The notes: generated by a model from the letters alone, not told the origin. A DNA stretch of 64,000 nt from Tistrella mobilis (GCF_039634785.1 NZ_JBBIAB010000002.1:124001-188000), one strand, 5' to 3'; shown: positions 8,793-19,592, numbered from the stretch's first letter. Translations and numbers: made by a program.

Positions 8793-10190
8793 ATGGCAGA
8801 CACACCCCCGCGTCAACCCAGTCGCATCGACCAGCTGGTCGAGCTGATTACGGCGCAGATCACCGGCGGCCTGCTGAAAACCGGCGAGCGCCTGGCCTCG
8901 GTCAGGGCGGCGGCCGGGGATCATGGGGTGTCGAAGAACACGATGGCCGAGGTCTATGACCGGCTGGTCGCGGCGGGGCTGCTGGAGTCGCGGCCGGGAT
9001 CGGGCTTCTATGTCACCGGCGGCAACCGCCGGCCGCTGCCGCGCCAGAACCCGGATGTGGAGGCGGCGGTGGATGTCGTCTCGCTGCTGCGCGAACAGCT
9101 GGACCAGCATTACGAGGTGCGCCCCGGCGACGGCCGCCCGCCCCAGGCCTGGATGGAAGGCTCTGAAATCGGCCGGTTTTTCGGCCGGTTCAAATGGCCG
9201 AAGGGCGAGGCGATCGACCATGGCTATGGCAGTTCCTGGGGGTTTCTGCCGCTGCGGGAGCGGATCGCCATGCTGCTGGCGGAACGCGGCATCAAGGCCG
9301 GGGTGGGGCAGGTGCTGCTCACCTACGGCGCCAATCACGGGCTGGACCTGATCATCCGCCATCATCTGGAGCCGGGCGATACGGTCTTCGTCGACGACCC
9401 CGGCTATTACCCGCTGTTCGGCAAGCTGACGCTGGCCAAGGTGCGGATCATCGGCATCCGCCGTGGCCCCGAAGGGCCGGATCTGGAGGATCTGGCGGCG
9501 AAGCTGGCCCATCACCGGCCGAAACTGTTCTTCACCCAGTCCCAGGGCCATAACCCGACCGGCCATGGCCTGACCATGGGCACGGCCTATGGCCTGTTGC
9601 AGGCGGCGGAACGCCACGGCTTCCAGCTGGTCGAGGACGACGCCTTCGCCGATGTGATGCCGGCCTCGGCGCCCAGGCTTGCCGCCCTCGATCAGCTGAA
9701 CCGGGTGCTGTATGTCGGCACCTTCTCCAAGACCTTCTCGGCCAGCCTGCGCTCGGGCTATGTCGCGGCGGCGGCGCCGGTGGCGGCGGCGCTGCAGGGC
9801 ATCAAGATGCTGACGGTGGTCGCGACCTCGGATTATGTCGAGCGCTTCATCTACAACTTCATTTCCGACGGCCATTATGTCCGCCATCTGCGCCGGCTGC
9901 GCGCGCGGGTGGGCGAGGCTGCGACCACGGCGGCCGGCGCGCTGTCTGAAATGGGGCTGGACGTGGCGACGCCGGCCCATGCCGGCTTTTATCTCTGGGT
10001 CGGCCTGCCGCCCGGCACGGACGAACTGGCGCTGGCCCGCGCCGCGGCGGAGCGCAGCATCTTCCTGGCACCGGGCCAGGTCTTCGCTCCCGACCGCGCC
10101 CCCCGCGCCCCCGCCATCCGGGTGAACGTCGCCCATGCCGCGGATCCGCGGTTTCTGGCGTTCATGCGCGAGGTGGCGGCCGGTCGGTGA
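8793..10190 (+). CDS. MocR/PdxR-type regulator (GntR winged helix plus aminotransferase domain)
   Basis: Residues 1-75 form a GntR winged helix (HTH around GVSKNTMAEVYDRL, wing ending RPGSGFYV). Residues ~130-465 form a fold-type I aminotransferase domain with the PLP-binding Lys313 in GTFSKTFSA, Asp282 and Asp283 in the EDDAFAD loop, Asn254 in HNPTG and Arg320. MocR proteins use PLP or an amino acid adduct as a signal and seldom act as enzymes. It is divergent from mvaA-dctPQM, with a perfect 9-bp inverted repeat in between, so control of that operon is likely. The length of 465 residues is normal. It ends 4 bp from the convergent dehydrogenase gene. Confidence 0.92.
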   Translation: MADTPPRQPSRIDQLVELITAQITGGLLKTGERLASVRAAAGDHGVSKNTMAEVYDRLVAAGLLESRPGSGFYVTGGNRRPLPRQNPDVEAAVDVVSLLREQLDQHYEVRPGDGRPPQAWMEGSEIGRFFGRFKWPKGEAIDHGYGSSWGFLPLRERIAMLLAERGIKAGVGQVLLTYGANHGLDLIIRHHLEPGDTVFVDDPGYYPLFGKLTLAKVRIIGIRRGPEGPDLEDLAAKLAHHRPKLFFTQSQGHNPTGHGLTMGTAYGLLQAAERHGFQLVEDDAFADVMPASAPRLAALDQLNRVLYVGTFSKTFSASLRSGYVAAAAPVAAALQGIKMLTVVATSDYVERFIYNFISDGHYVRHLRRLRARVGEAATTAAGALSEMGLDVATPAHAGFYLWVGLPPGTDELALARAAAERSIFLAPGQVFAPDRAPRAPAIRVNVAHAADPRFLAFMREVAAGR

Positions 10191-10194
10191 CCGG

Positions 10195-11244
<1,050 letters not shown>

Positions 11245-11334
11245 GGGGGCTCCCTCGGGAACGGTGTGGTTGCCCGGGGGTTTTAGCACGGCCGGGAGAT
11301 CGTGTAGCCCGCAATCGACCAGGCGGCCCATTCC

Positions 11335-11382
11335 CCCTGTACGCCGGGCCCCCCCTGTACGCCGGTCATCCCTGTATGCCGG
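11335..11382. repeat. Tandem 13-bp core repeat at the yjfF 3' end
   Basis: The core CCCTGTACGCCGG occurs at 11335-11347 and 11353-11365, and with one change at 11370-11382 (period 17-18 bp). The third copy encodes the last residues of YjfF, so the gene end has been duplicated downstream. Confidence 0.8.
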
Positions 11383-12406
11383 GCACCCGTGCCGGTTCCC
11401 GCACGGTCTTTGGCGGGTCGGCCACCGGCGTTGCGGGGGCGTGGGCGCCGCTGGCCGCGCGCGTGGCCAGATGGGTCAGCAACTGCTGCAGGGCGATGAA
11501 CAGGAACAGCAGTATGCCGGTCACGATCTTGATCCACCAGCTGGACAGGCTGCCGTCGAAGGTGATGTAGGTCTGGATCAGCCCCTGGATCAGGATGCCG
11601 ATGAAGGTGCCGAACATGCTGCCGGCGCCGCCCGAGAGCAGGGTCCCGCCGATCACCACCGCGGCGATGGTGTCCAGCTCCACCCCCACACCGGTCAGGG
11701 AATAGCCGGACGCGGTGTAGAACGAGAAGACGATGCCGGCCAGCCCCGCCAGCAGGCTGGACAGCGTGTAGATGGCGATGGTCGTCCGGCCGGTGCGGAT
11801 GCCCATGAGGGCGGTGGTGTCGCGGCCGCCGCCCATCGCGAAGACATTGGTGCCGAAACGGGTGTAGTGGAGCAGGATCCCGCCCAGGACGAAGGTCGCC
11901 AGCATGATCATGCCGATGATCCGCAACCGGCCGCCCCCGGGCAGGCGGAGGGAGAAGGCAGCCACCTGCTGATAGAGCGCATCGTCGATCGGCAGGCTGT
12001 CGGTGGACAGCAGGAAGGCCACGCCCCGGGCCAGGAACATGCCCGCCAGGGTGACGATGAAGGGCGGCACGTCGAAATGATGGATGATGGCGCCCATGGC
12101 CGCGCCGAACAGGGCGCAGATGGCCAGCACCAGGCAGAAGGCGAGAAGCGGCGGCAGACCCCAGCTGCCGATGCCGAGCGCCAGGAAGACCGTGGTGAAG
12201 GCCACCACCGATCCGACCGACAGGTCGATGCCGCCCGAGATGATCACGAAGGTCATGCCCACCGCCAGAATGCCGAGGAAGGCATTGTCGGTGATGAGGT
12301 TCATCACCACCCGGGTGGAGGCGATGTTGGGGTATTGCAGGGCGCAGAACAGGAAGCCCAGCAGGAAGACGGCGGTGGTGACGATGACGGGCAGGTGGCG
12401 GCGCAT
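11366..12406 (-). CDS. yjfF: Sugar ABC transporter permease, YjfF type
   Basis: The 346-residue permease belongs to the ribose/galactofuranose (BPD_transp_2) family, with 8-10 hydrophobic segments. Signature stretches are the [14 protein letters not shown] loop near residue 60 and the EAA-like [10 protein letters not shown] loop that docks the ATPase. ATG 12406 overlaps the ytfT stop by one base, so the two are coupled. A longer frame going upstream runs antisense-like through ytfT and is not real. It pairs with YtfT, YtfR and YtfQ; in E. coli this system imports galactofuranose. The C-terminal tail is hydrophilic and ends in a short DNA repeat. Confidence 0.88.
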   Translation of the reverse strand: MRRHLPVIVTTAVFLLGFLFCALQYPNIASTRVVMNLITDNAFLGILAVGMTFVIISGGIDLSVGSVVAFTTVFLALGIGSWGLPPLLAFCLVLAICALFGAAMGAIIHHFDVPPFIVTLAGMFLARGVAFLLSTDSLPIDDALYQQVAAFSLRLPGGGRLRIIGMIMLATFVLGGILLHYTRFGTNVFAMGGGRDTTALMGIRTGRTTIAIYTLSSLLAGLAGIVFSFYTASGYSLTGVGVELDTIAAVVIGGTLLSGGAGSMFGTFIGILIQGLIQTYITFDGSLSSWWIKIVTGILLFLFIALQQLLTHLATRAASGAHAPATPVADPPKTVREPARVPGIQG

Positions 12407-13470
12407 CAACGCGTCTCCCGAAGCAGGCGGTTCCGGGGATGGCGTCCCCGAAGCAGGCGATCCCGGGCCGCGGCGAGGCGCGGGGTCTGGAGCAGCAGCA
12501 CCGCCAGCACCACCGTCGCCTTGATCACCAGGTTCAGCTCCGGCTGATAGCCGCTGAGCAGGATGCCGGTGTTCATGGCCTGGATGATCAGCCCGCCGAC
12601 GGCGGCCAGCACCAGGCTGAACCGCCCGCCGAACAGCGAGGTGCCCCCGATCACCACCGCCAGGATTGCGTCCAGCTCCAGCCAGAGACCGGCATTGTTG
12701 GCGTCCGCGCCGCGGATATCGGCGGCGGCGATCACGCCGGCAAGGGCGGCGCAGAAGCCGCACCACATATAGACCGCCAGGATCATCAGCCGGGTGTCGA
12801 TGCCGGCCAGGCGGCTGGCCCGGGCATTGGCGCCGGTCGCCTCGATCATCAGGCCGAGTGCTGTGCCGCGGGCGAGCAGCACGGCGACCAGCAGGGTCGC
12901 CGCCGCCAGCACCACCGGGGCCGGAATGCCCAGCAGCGACCCGCCGCCGAGCCAGGCGAGATCGGGCGAGGAGAAGGTGACGATCCGCCCCTCGGTGATC
13001 AGCTGGGCGATGCCGCGGCCGGCGACCATCAGGATCAGGGTGGCGATGATCGGCTGGATGCGGAGCACGGCCACCAGCAGCCCGTTCCACAGCCCGCAGA
13101 GCAGCCCGGTGCCGAGCGCCGCGGCCAGGCAGACGGCCAGCGAATGGCTGTCGGCCAGGCTGGCGGCCACCGCGCCCGAGATGGCCATGACCGCGCCGAC
13201 CGACAGGTCGATGCCGCGGGTGGCGATGACCAGAACCATGCCCGTCGCCAGCAGCACCACCGGCGCGCCGCGATTGAAGACGTCGACCAGGCTGCCGAAC
13301 AGGCGCCCGTCCTGAAGGCGCAGGTCGAAGAACTGGGGCGACACCATCCAGTTGATCAGCAGGATCAGGATCAGGGCGCCGATCTGGGCGCTGCCTTTCC
13401 TGGGATAGGCGATGGACACTGTCTTGGCTCCCCCCGTCCTTGTGCCGGATACCGTGTTCTTGTTCTGCAT
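12406..13470 (-). CDS. ytfT: Sugar ABC transporter permease, YtfT type
   Basis: The 354-residue inner-membrane permease has the TRGIDLSVGAVMAISG motif around residue 90 and the ATGANARASRLAGID cytoplasmic loop that contacts the ATPase. It begins 6 bp after ytfR and shares one base with yjfF. Two different permeases in one operon indicate a YtfT/YjfF heterodimer, unlike the single gguB permease further upstream in the same gene run. The substrate is inferred to be a furanose-form hexose or pentose. Confidence 0.88.
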   Translation of the reverse strand: MQNKNTVSGTRTGGAKTVSIAYPRKGSAQIGALILILLINWMVSPQFFDLRLQDGRLFGSLVDVFNRGAPVVLLATGMVLVIATRGIDLSVGAVMAISGAVAASLADSHSLAVCLAAALGTGLLCGLWNGLLVAVLRIQPIIATLILMVAGRGIAQLITEGRIVTFSSPDLAWLGGGSLLGIPAPVVLAAATLLVAVLLARGTALGLMIEATGANARASRLAGIDTRLMILAVYMWCGFCAALAGVIAAADIRGADANNAGLWLELDAILAVVIGGTSLFGGRFSLVLAAVGGLIIQAMNTGILLSGYQPELNLVIKATVVLAVLLLQTPRLAAARDRLLRGRHPRNRLLRETR

Positions 13471-13476
13471 TGGCCG

Positions 13477-14985
13477 TCAGTCTGCGGCGATGGCGGCCAG
13501 CACCCGCTGTTCGTTGACCGCCTCGCCGGTCAGATGGGCGACATGGCTGCCGTCGCGCAGCACGGTCACCCGGTCGGAATAGGACACGATCTCCTCCACC
13601 TCGGACGAGATGACCAGCATGGCCAGCCCGCTGTCGCACAGGCTGCGGATCAGGCGGATGATTTCGGCATGGGCGCCGACATCGATGCCGCGGGTCGGCT
13701 CGTCCAGGATCAGGATCCGGGGTTCGGTGGCCAGCCAGCGGGCCAGGATCGCCTTCTGCTGGTTGCCGCCCGACAACAGGCCGATGGGCTTGTCCGGATC
13801 GGCCGGACGGATGTCGAGCGCCTTGATGAAATGGTCGGCGATCTCTTTCTGGCGTTTGCGCGACAGGGGCCGCGTCCACCCCATCCGGGCCTGCAGGGCA
13901 AGGATGATGTTCTCGCGCACCGACAATTCGGCGACGATGCCCTCGGTCTTGCGTTCCTCGGGGCAGAAGCCCAGCCCCTGTTTCAGGGCATCGCGCGGCC
14001 CCAGGATCCGCGCCGGGCGGCCGTCCAGATGCAGCGTGCCGCCATCGGCCCGGTCCGCGCCGAAGATCAGGCGCGCGGTTTCCGTCCGCCCCGACCCCAG
14101 CAGGCCCGAAAGCCCCAGAACCTCGCCGCGCCGGAGCGTCAGATCGAAGGGCGCCACGGCCCCCTTGCGGCCCAGCCCCTCGGCGCGGAGCAGCGGCGGG
14201 GTGTCCTCCTGGTCCTGGGTGGCACGCGCGCGTTCCTCCTCCACGCTCTGAAGCTCGCGTCCCAGCATCATGCCGACCAGCTCCATGCGCGGCAGCCCGG
14301 CGACCGGCCGTTCGCCGACCAGGCAGCCATTGCGCAGCACCGTCAGCCGGTCGCAGATCTCCTGCACCTGATCCAGGAAGTGGGTGACGAACAGGATGCC
14401 CATGCCCTGGTCGCGCAGCTGGCGCATCACCCTGAACAGCACCTCCACCTCGCGGCCGTCCAGGCTGGCGGTGGGTTCGTCCAGGATCAGCACCTTCGCC
14501 GACATGTCGACGGCGCGGGCGATGGCGACGATGTGCTGTACCGCCACCGGATAGTCGCCCAAGGGCGCGCCGACATCGATCCTCAGGCCGAAGCCCTGCA
14601 GAAGATCGCGGGACCGGCGGCGCATCTCGCGGTCGCGGACAAGGCCGAAACGGGTGGGCTGGCGGCCGAGGAACAGGTTCTGCGCCACGGTCAGATTGGG
14701 CAGCAGCGCCACCTCCTGATAGACCGTGGCGATCCCCGCGGCCAGGGCCTCGTCACCCGATCGGGGGCGGATCTCAGCACCCGACAGCTGCACCTCGCCG
14801 CCATCGCGGGGCGTGATACCGGTGACCGTCTTGATCAGGGTCGACTTGCCGGCGCCGTTTTCCCCCAGCAGGGCATGGATCTCGCCCGCGCGCAGGGTCA
14901 GATCCACCGATTTCAGGGCCTGGAACCCGCCCGGAAAGGTCTTGGACAGGCCGCGCACGCACAGCAGTTCCGGCGCCTCGTTCAT
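13477..14985 (-). CDS. ytfR: Sugar ABC transporter ATPase, YtfR type (two ATP-binding halves)
   Basis: This 502-residue protein is a fused tandem ATPase. The first half has Walker [10 protein letters not shown] and Walker B LILDEPTASLD. The second half has a degenerate Walker A (GSGRTE), signature LSGGNQQK and Walker [13 protein letters not shown], as is usual for ribose/galactose-type importers. ATG 14985 is preceded by GGAGGGGGAGA, and a start at 15018 is less likely. It powers YtfT/YjfF. The gene lies 81 bp after the binding-protein gene ytfQ. Confidence 0.92.
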   Translation of the reverse strand: MNEAPELLCVRGLSKTFPGGFQALKSVDLTLRAGEIHALLGENGAGKSTLIKTVTGITPRDGGEVQLSGAEIRPRSGDEALAAGIATVYQEVALLPNLTVAQNLFLGRQPTRFGLVRDREMRRRSRDLLQGFGLRIDVGAPLGDYPVAVQHIVAIARAVDMSAKVLILDEPTASLDGREVEVLFRVMRQLRDQGMGILFVTHFLDQVQEICDRLTVLRNGCLVGERPVAGLPRMELVGMMLGRELQSVEEERARATQDQEDTPPLLRAEGLGRKGAVAPFDLTLRRGEVLGLSGLLGSGRTETARLIFGADRADGGTLHLDGRPARILGPRDALKQGLGFCPEERKTEGIVAELSVRENIILALQARMGWTRPLSRKRQKEIADHFIKALDIRPADPDKPIGLLSGGNQQKAILARWLATEPRILILDEPTRGIDVGAHAEIIRLIRSLCDSGLAMLVISSEVEEIVSYSDRVTVLRDGSHVAHLTGEAVNEQRVLAAIAAD

Positions 14986-15066
14986 GGATCTCCCCCTCCC
15001 AGGGATCAGGGACAGCATTGCCCGCCGGCCCCGGGAAACCGGTTCCCGGGGCCGGCGGGCAGGCGG

Positions 15067-16026
15067 TCAGTAGCCGAGCGACTTGCGCGCGTCGTACTGG
15101 CCCATCGGGTCGTCGGCCTTGGTATAGAGCTTCGATTCGGTCTGGATCCACTTCGGCGGCGCCTTGCCGTCCTTGTAGGCGGCCAGCGCGTCGAAGGCCG
15201 GGCCGGCCATGTTCGGGGTCAGCTCCACCGTGGCATTGGCCTCGCCCTCGGCGATCGCCTTGAAGATGTCGGGCACCGCGTCGATGGAGACGACCAGGAT
15301 GTCGGTGCCCGGCTTCAGCCCGGCTTCCTTCATCGCCTGGATCGCGCCCAGCGCCATGTCGTCGTTATGGGCATAGAGCGCGCAGATCGTCTTGCCGCCG
15401 CCTTCGGCCTTGATGAAGCTCTCCATCACCTCCTTGCCCTTGGCGCGGGTGAACTCGCCGGTCTGGCTGCGGATGATCTTCACATTGTCGGCCCCGGCGA
15501 TGCCCTTTGCGAAACCTTCCTTGCGGTTGGTGGCGACCGAGGCGCCGACCGTGCCCTGAAGCTCCACGACATTGCAGCTCTTGCCGGCGACGGTGTCGAC
15601 CAGCCATTTCCCGGCCACCTCGCCCTCGTGCACGCTGTCGGAGGTGACGGCGGTCAGATAGAGCGAGGGATCTTTGGTCTCGATGCTCCGGTCCAGAAGC
15701 ACGACCGGGATTTCGGCATCCTTGGCCTCTTCAAGGACGGCATCCCAGCCGGTGGCCACGACCGGGGCCAGGAAGATCGCGTCCACGCCCTGGGCGATGA
15801 ACGACCGGATCGCCTTGATCTGGTTTTCCTGCTTCTGCTGGGCATCGGCGATCTTCAGCGTGATGCCCCGCTTTTCGGCCTCGACCTTGGAGACCGAGGT
15901 CTCCGCGGCGCGCCAGCCGGATTCCGAACCGATCTGCGAAAAGCCGACGGTCATGTCCGCCGCGATGGCGGGTGTGGCGAGGGCGGTGAACAGAACGCCT
16001 GCCAGCAGCCGGGTTTTCAATGTCAT
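15067..16026 (-). CDS. ytfQ: Periplasmic sugar-binding protein, YtfQ type
   Basis: The 319-residue protein starts at ATG 16026 behind GGGAG; the first 22 residues are a Sec signal (cut after AIA, then ADMTVGFSQ). The mature part matches the type I periplasmic binding fold: VGFSQIGSESGWRAAE at the N-terminus, QGVDAIFLAPV in the hinge region and NDDMALGAIQAMKEAG near the C-lobe. This is close to the galactofuranose-binding YtfQ pattern, where the first strand is also GFSQ-G-ES-WR. It starts the second ABC importer of the long operon, 128 bp after galM. Confidence 0.9.
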   Translation of the reverse strand: MTLKTRLLAGVLFTALATPAIAADMTVGFSQIGSESGWRAAETSVSKVEAEKRGITLKIADAQQKQENQIKAIRSFIAQGVDAIFLAPVVATGWDAVLEEAKDAEIPVVLLDRSIETKDPSLYLTAVTSDSVHEGEVAGKWLVDTVAGKSCNVVELQGTVGASVATNRKEGFAKGIAGADNVKIIRSQTGEFTRAKGKEVMESFIKAEGGGKTICALYAHNDDMALGAIQAMKEAGLKPGTDILVVSIDAVPDIFKAIAEGEANATVELTPNMAGPAFDALAAYKDGKAPPKWIQTESKLYTKADDPMGQYDARKSLGY

Positions 16027-16154
16027 CTCCGTGATCTCCCTAGATGCCGCCCCGTCTGATCGGGGGCGGTCATGCCGTGATGAGCGAGCGATGCCGATGC
16101 GCAACCGGCAGAGGGGGGCCGCCCGCGCACCCCCGCCGGTTCAACCCTGTCCGT

Positions 16155-17159
16155 TCACCGCATATCGGTGAAGGCCAGGGCCGTATGCTGTTCATAGACC
16201 TCTCCCGGCCGCAGCAGGGCCGGGGGAAAGCCCGGGTGATTGGGGGCATCCGGCCAGAGCTGGGGTTCCAGCGCCAGGCCGGCATGGGGGGCGAGGGGAC
16301 GGCCGTCGAGGCCGGGCATGCCGGCGGCGATCATCGCCCCGTCATAGACCTGCAGCCCCGGCTCGGTCGTCTCCACGGTCAGGGTGAGCCCGCCATCCGG
16401 CGCCGTCAGCCAGGCCACGGGCCGGATCGGGCCCCGGGCGTCGGAGAGGCAGAAATTGTGGTCGAAACCGCCGGCCGGCCCACCCTGTATCAGCGTCACA
16501 CCCCGGCGCAGATCGAAGGGGGTGCCGGTCACGGGGCGGCGTTCGCCGGTCGGGATCAGGTCGTCATCCACCGGCAGATAGCTGTCCGCCGCGACCCTGA
16601 GGCGATGGCCGGCGATGGTCGGGCGGCCCGACAGGTTGAAATAGGAATGATGGGCGAAGTTGCAGAGGGTTTCGGCATCGCTGGTGGCCCGCACATCGAT
16701 CCGAAGCACCGGGCCGGGGGCGATGCTGAAGCCGACCTCCACCTCCAGATTGCCCGGAAAGCCCATATGGCCGTCGGGCAGGCGGTCGGTCAGGCTGACC
16801 CGGTCGGCCGCCACCGCCCGGATGCGCCAGTTCCGGCGGGAAGATCCGGCCGCCCCGCCATGCAGCAGGTGCCGGCCCCGGAAATTGGCATCCAGTTGCA
16901 CGATCTGCCCGCCGACCGGCGCCCGGGCGCCGCCGATACGGTTGGCATAGCGTCCGACCATCGCGCCGAAATAGAGGTCGGGATGGGCCAGATAACCCTC
17001 AAGACGATCGAAGCCCAGCACCAGCGGATGGGGCAGGCCGTCGAGCCGCAGATCCTGAAGGATGGCGCCGAGCGTCAGGAAGCGGGCCGTCAGCCCGTGG
17101 GCCGCGATTTCGACCCGTTCCACGATCTCGCCGCTGGGCAGTGCTCCGAAACCGCTCAA
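16155..17159 (-). CDS. galM: Aldose 1-epimerase (mutarotase)
   Basis: The enzyme (334 residues) interconverts alpha and beta forms of an aldose such as galactose or arabinose. A TTG start at 17159 is chosen: GGAGG sits 7 bases upstream, the first residues (FGALPSGEIVERVEI) match the usual family start, and the TTGA overlaps the preceding stop by 4 bp. Family motifs are GRYANRIGGA near residue 75, a conserved His in HHSYFNLSG near 170 and the catalytic Glu in LALEPQLWPD near 300. It supplies the right anomer to the dehydrogenase encoded upstream in the operon. The rare start codon may reduce its level. Confidence 0.9.
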   Translation of the reverse strand: MSGFGALPSGEIVERVEIAAHGLTARFLTLGAILQDLRLDGLPHPLVLGFDRLEGYLAHPDLYFGAMVGRYANRIGGARAPVGGQIVQLDANFRGRHLLHGGAAGSSRRNWRIRAVAADRVSLTDRLPDGHMGFPGNLEVEVGFSIAPGPVLRIDVRATSDAETLCNFAHHSYFNLSGRPTIAGHRLRVAADSYLPVDDDLIPTGERRPVTGTPFDLRRGVTLIQGGPAGGFDHNFCLSDARGPIRPVAWLTAPDGGLTLTVETTEPGLQVYDGAMIAAGMPGLDGRPLAPHAGLALEPQLWPDAPNHPGFPPALLRPGEVYEQHTALAFTDMR

Positions 17160-18034
17160 CTGACATCCTCCGCCAGGATCACCCGGGGTTCGGGCAGGCC
17201 GGCCACGGCCGTCTCCGCCGCCAGCCAGGTCAGCCCGGCATCGGGGGAGGGATCGCCATCGGCGGCGCTGGTGACGTAAAGGCTGCGGAAGTCGGGCCCG
17301 CCGAAGGCCGGGCAGGTGGTCTGGGCGACCGGCAGGGCGATGCTGTCGATCACCCGGCCGTCCGGGGAATACCGCACCACCTGGCCCGTTCCCCAGCGGG
17401 CATTCCACAGGCAGCCTTCGGCATCCACCACCGCGCCGTCGGGGTGGATGCCCTCGGGCCCCAGATCCAGAAAGACCTGGGGCGCGCCCGCAGGCCAGCC
17501 CGCGGCATCCAGCGGCTGGCGCCAGATCACGGCCTCGCTGGTATCGGCGTAATACGCGGCCGAGCGGTCGGGCGCGAAGCAGATGGCGTTGGGAATGCCC
17601 ATGCTGCCGCGCAGCCGCTCCAGCCGGCCCCTGTACCAGCGATAGATGGCGCCGTGCCCCGGCGCACCGGTTTTGGCCATGGTGCCGATCCAGAACCCGC
17701 CCCAGGGATCGGCCCGGCCGTCATTGGAACGGGTGAGCGGGTTCTCCGCCTCCAGCGCCACCAGATCCGTCCGGTTGCCGGTCCCGAGGTCGAAGACGAA
17801 AAGCGCCCGTTCCGAGGCGATGAGCAGGCGGTCGTCATCCACCCATCCGGCCGCGGAGACCATCTCGGGGAACAGCCAGGACAGATCCTCGCCGGCCGGG
17901 CTGCGCGACAGCAGGCGGCCGGCCAGAATGTCGAACCAGAACAGCTGGCCGCGGCGCGGATGCCAGAGCGGACCCTCGCCGAGCCGGCAGATCCGGGTGT
18001 CGTAGATACGTGCGTCCTGGCTGGGCGCGGTCAT
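17156..18034 (-). CDS. SMP-30/gluconolaconase-family sugar lactonase
   Basis: The 292-residue six-bladed beta-propeller hydrolyses an aldonolactone to the aldonate. Metal ligands typical of the family are visible: Glu in RLGEGPLW near the start, Asn in SNDGRADPWG mid-protein, another Asn in GIPNAICFAPD and Asp in HPDGAVVD. ATG 18034 gives the normal family length; ATG 18058, overlapping the dehydrogenase gene by 11 bp, is an alternative. In the L-arabinose pathway of Azospirillum the same step follows arabinose 1-dehydrogenase. Here the genes are adjacent to the sugar dehydrogenase, dehydratase and semialdehyde dehydrogenase. Confidence 0.9.
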   Translation of the reverse strand: MTAPSQDARIYDTRICRLGEGPLWHPRRGQLFWFDILAGRLLSRSPAGEDLSWLFPEMVSAAGWVDDDRLLIASERALFVFDLGTGNRTDLVALEAENPLTRSNDGRADPWGGFWIGTMAKTGAPGHGAIYRWYRGRLERLRGSMGIPNAICFAPDRSAAYYADTSEAVIWRQPLDAAGWPAGAPQVFLDLGPEGIHPDGAVVDAEGCLWNARWGTGQVVRYSPDGRVIDSIALPVAQTTCPAFGGPDFRSLYVTSAADGDPSPDAGLTWLAAETAVAGLPEPRVILAEDVS

Positions 18035-18047
18035 GATGGAGACCCCG

Positions 18048-19592
18048 TCATCTGGCATCCGGCGGCAGCAGATCCACCGGCAGGTTCTGATAGCACACCG
18101 GCCGCAGGAAGCGCCGGATCGCCAGCGTGCCGACCGAGGTGGCGCCGAAATTGGTGCTGGCCGGGTAGGGCCCGCCATGGACCATGGCATCGGCCACCTC
18201 CACCCCGGTGGGGAAGCCGTTGGCCAGGATCCGGCCGGCCTTGCGCTCCAGCACCGGCAGCAGCGCGGCCGCGAGCCCGGCATCCTCCGCATCCATCTGC
18301 AGGGTGCAGGTCAGCTGTCCGGCCAGGCCACGGGCCAGTCTGAGCATCCCGTCGGCATCCGCCACCCGTACCAGCAGCCCGGCGGGGCCGAAGACCTCGT
18401 CCGCCAGTTCCGGATGCGCGAACCAGGTGGCGGCGTCGACCTCGAAGAAGCCGGGGGCCGCCTGGCGTGCGGCGTTGTCGCCCAGGACATGGGTCGTCAC
18501 CCCCGCGATGCCGGCGATCCGCGCGCGTCCACGCGCATAGGCGGCGCCGATGCCGGCGGTCAGGGTGGTCTGCGGCCCGGTGGCGGTCAGCGCTTCGGTG
18601 GCCAGGGCGACGAAACCGTCGGCATCCGGCCCGTCGATCGCCACGACCACGCCCGGATTGGTGCAGAACTGCCCGGCGCCCATGGTGAGCGAGGCCGCCC
18701 AGCCGCGGGCGAGTTCCGGGCCCCGTGCGGCGAGCGCATTGGGCAGCAGGAAGACCGGGTTGATCGAGCCCAGCTCGCCGAAGAAGGGGATCGGCTCCGG
18801 CCGCGCGGCACACAGATCGAAGAGTGCCCGGCCGGCGCCCAGCGAGCCGGTGAAGCCCACGGCGCGCATGGCCGGATGGGTCACCAGCGCCGCGCCCAGA
18901 TCATGGGTATTGCCCTGGATCAGCGCGAAAACGCCCGGGTCGATGCCGCAGGCGGTGATCGCCTCCAGGATCGCCTCGGCGACGATCTCGCCCGTGCCGG
19001 GATGGGCGGGGTGGCCCTTCACGATCACCGGGCAGCCGGCGGCGAGCGCCGCGGCCGTGTCCCCGCCGGCGGTGGAGAAGGCGAGGGGGAAGTTGGAGGC
19101 GCCGAACACGGCGACCGGCCCGATCGGGCGCTGGATCATGCGCAGTTCGGGCCGCGGCAGCGGCGCGCGGTCGGGCAGGGCGGCATCCTGGCGGCGGTCC
19201 AGATAGTCGCCCGCGCGGATATGCCCGGCAAACAGGCGCAGCTGGCCGACCGTCCGCCCGCGCTCACCCTCCAGCCGCGCCGCGGGCAGGCCGGTTTCCC
19301 GGCTGCCGATCGCGGTGATGGCGGGGCCGCGGGCCTCGATCGCCGTGGCGATGGCCTCAAGGAAGCGGGCGCGCTCGTCCCGTGTGCTGGCGCCGTAGCT
19401 GTCGAAGGCGCGATCGGCCGCAGCGGCGGCACGATCGACCTCGGCCCTGCCTCCGGTCGCGAAAGCCTGGGCGGCACCCTCGGTCGGCTCGGACAGGAAC
19501 GTCCCGGAACCGGCCAGCCAGGCGCCGTCGATGAGATGCTGTCCCCGGGGCGTAAAACCGGGGGATGAAACGGTGGATGCGGTCGAAGTCAC
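18048..19592 (-). CDS. Aldehyde dehydrogenase, 2,5-dioxovalerate (ketoglutaric semialdehyde) type
   Basis: The 514-residue protein is an NAD(P)-dependent aldehyde dehydrogenase. The catalytic Cys310 lies in MGAGQFCTNPG and the general base Glu273 in FFGELGSINP; the cofactor loop is in FGASNFPLAFS. The SINPVFLLP and GQFCTNPG pattern is the one seen in alpha-ketoglutaric semialdehyde dehydrogenases, which finish non-phosphorylative pentose and hexarate pathways by making 2-oxoglutarate. The GTG start at 19592 has AAGGAT upstream. It sits between the sugar dehydrogenase (31 bp) and the lactonase gene. Confidence 0.9.
   Translation of the reverse strand: MTSTASTVSSPGFTPRGQHLIDGAWLAGSGTFLSEPTEGAAQAFATGGRAEVDRAAAAADRAFDSYGASTRDERARFLEAIATAIEARGPAITAIGSRETGLPAARLEGERGRTVGQLRLFAGHIRAGDYLDRRQDAALPDRAPLPRPELRMIQRPIGPVAVFGASNFPLAFSTAGGDTAAALAAGCPVIVKGHPAHPGTGEIVAEAILEAITACGIDPGVFALIQGNTHDLGAALVTHPAMRAVGFTGSLGAGRALFDLCAARPEPIPFFGELGSINPVFLLPNALAARGPELARGWAASLTMGAGQFCTNPGVVVAIDGPDADGFVALATEALTATGPQTTLTAGIGAAYARGRARIAGIAGVTTHVLGDNAARQAAPGFFEVDAATWFAHPELADEVFGPAGLLVRVADADGMLRLARGLAGQLTCTLQMDAEDAGLAAALLPVLERKAGRILANGFPTGVEVADAMVHGGPYPASTNFGATSVGTLAIRRFLRPVCYQNLPVDLLPPDAR

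Noticed and set aside
11366-13879. Long minus-strand frame joining yjfF with upstream sequence
   Set aside because: Only the last 346 codons (from ATG 12406) encode a permease; the upstream part is an out-of-frame reading of ytfT and ytfR.
12439-16059. Plus-strand open frame of 1206 codons across the ytf genes
   Set aside because: Antisense shadow of four well-supported ABC transporter genes; composition is His/Gln/Arg-rich with no motif.
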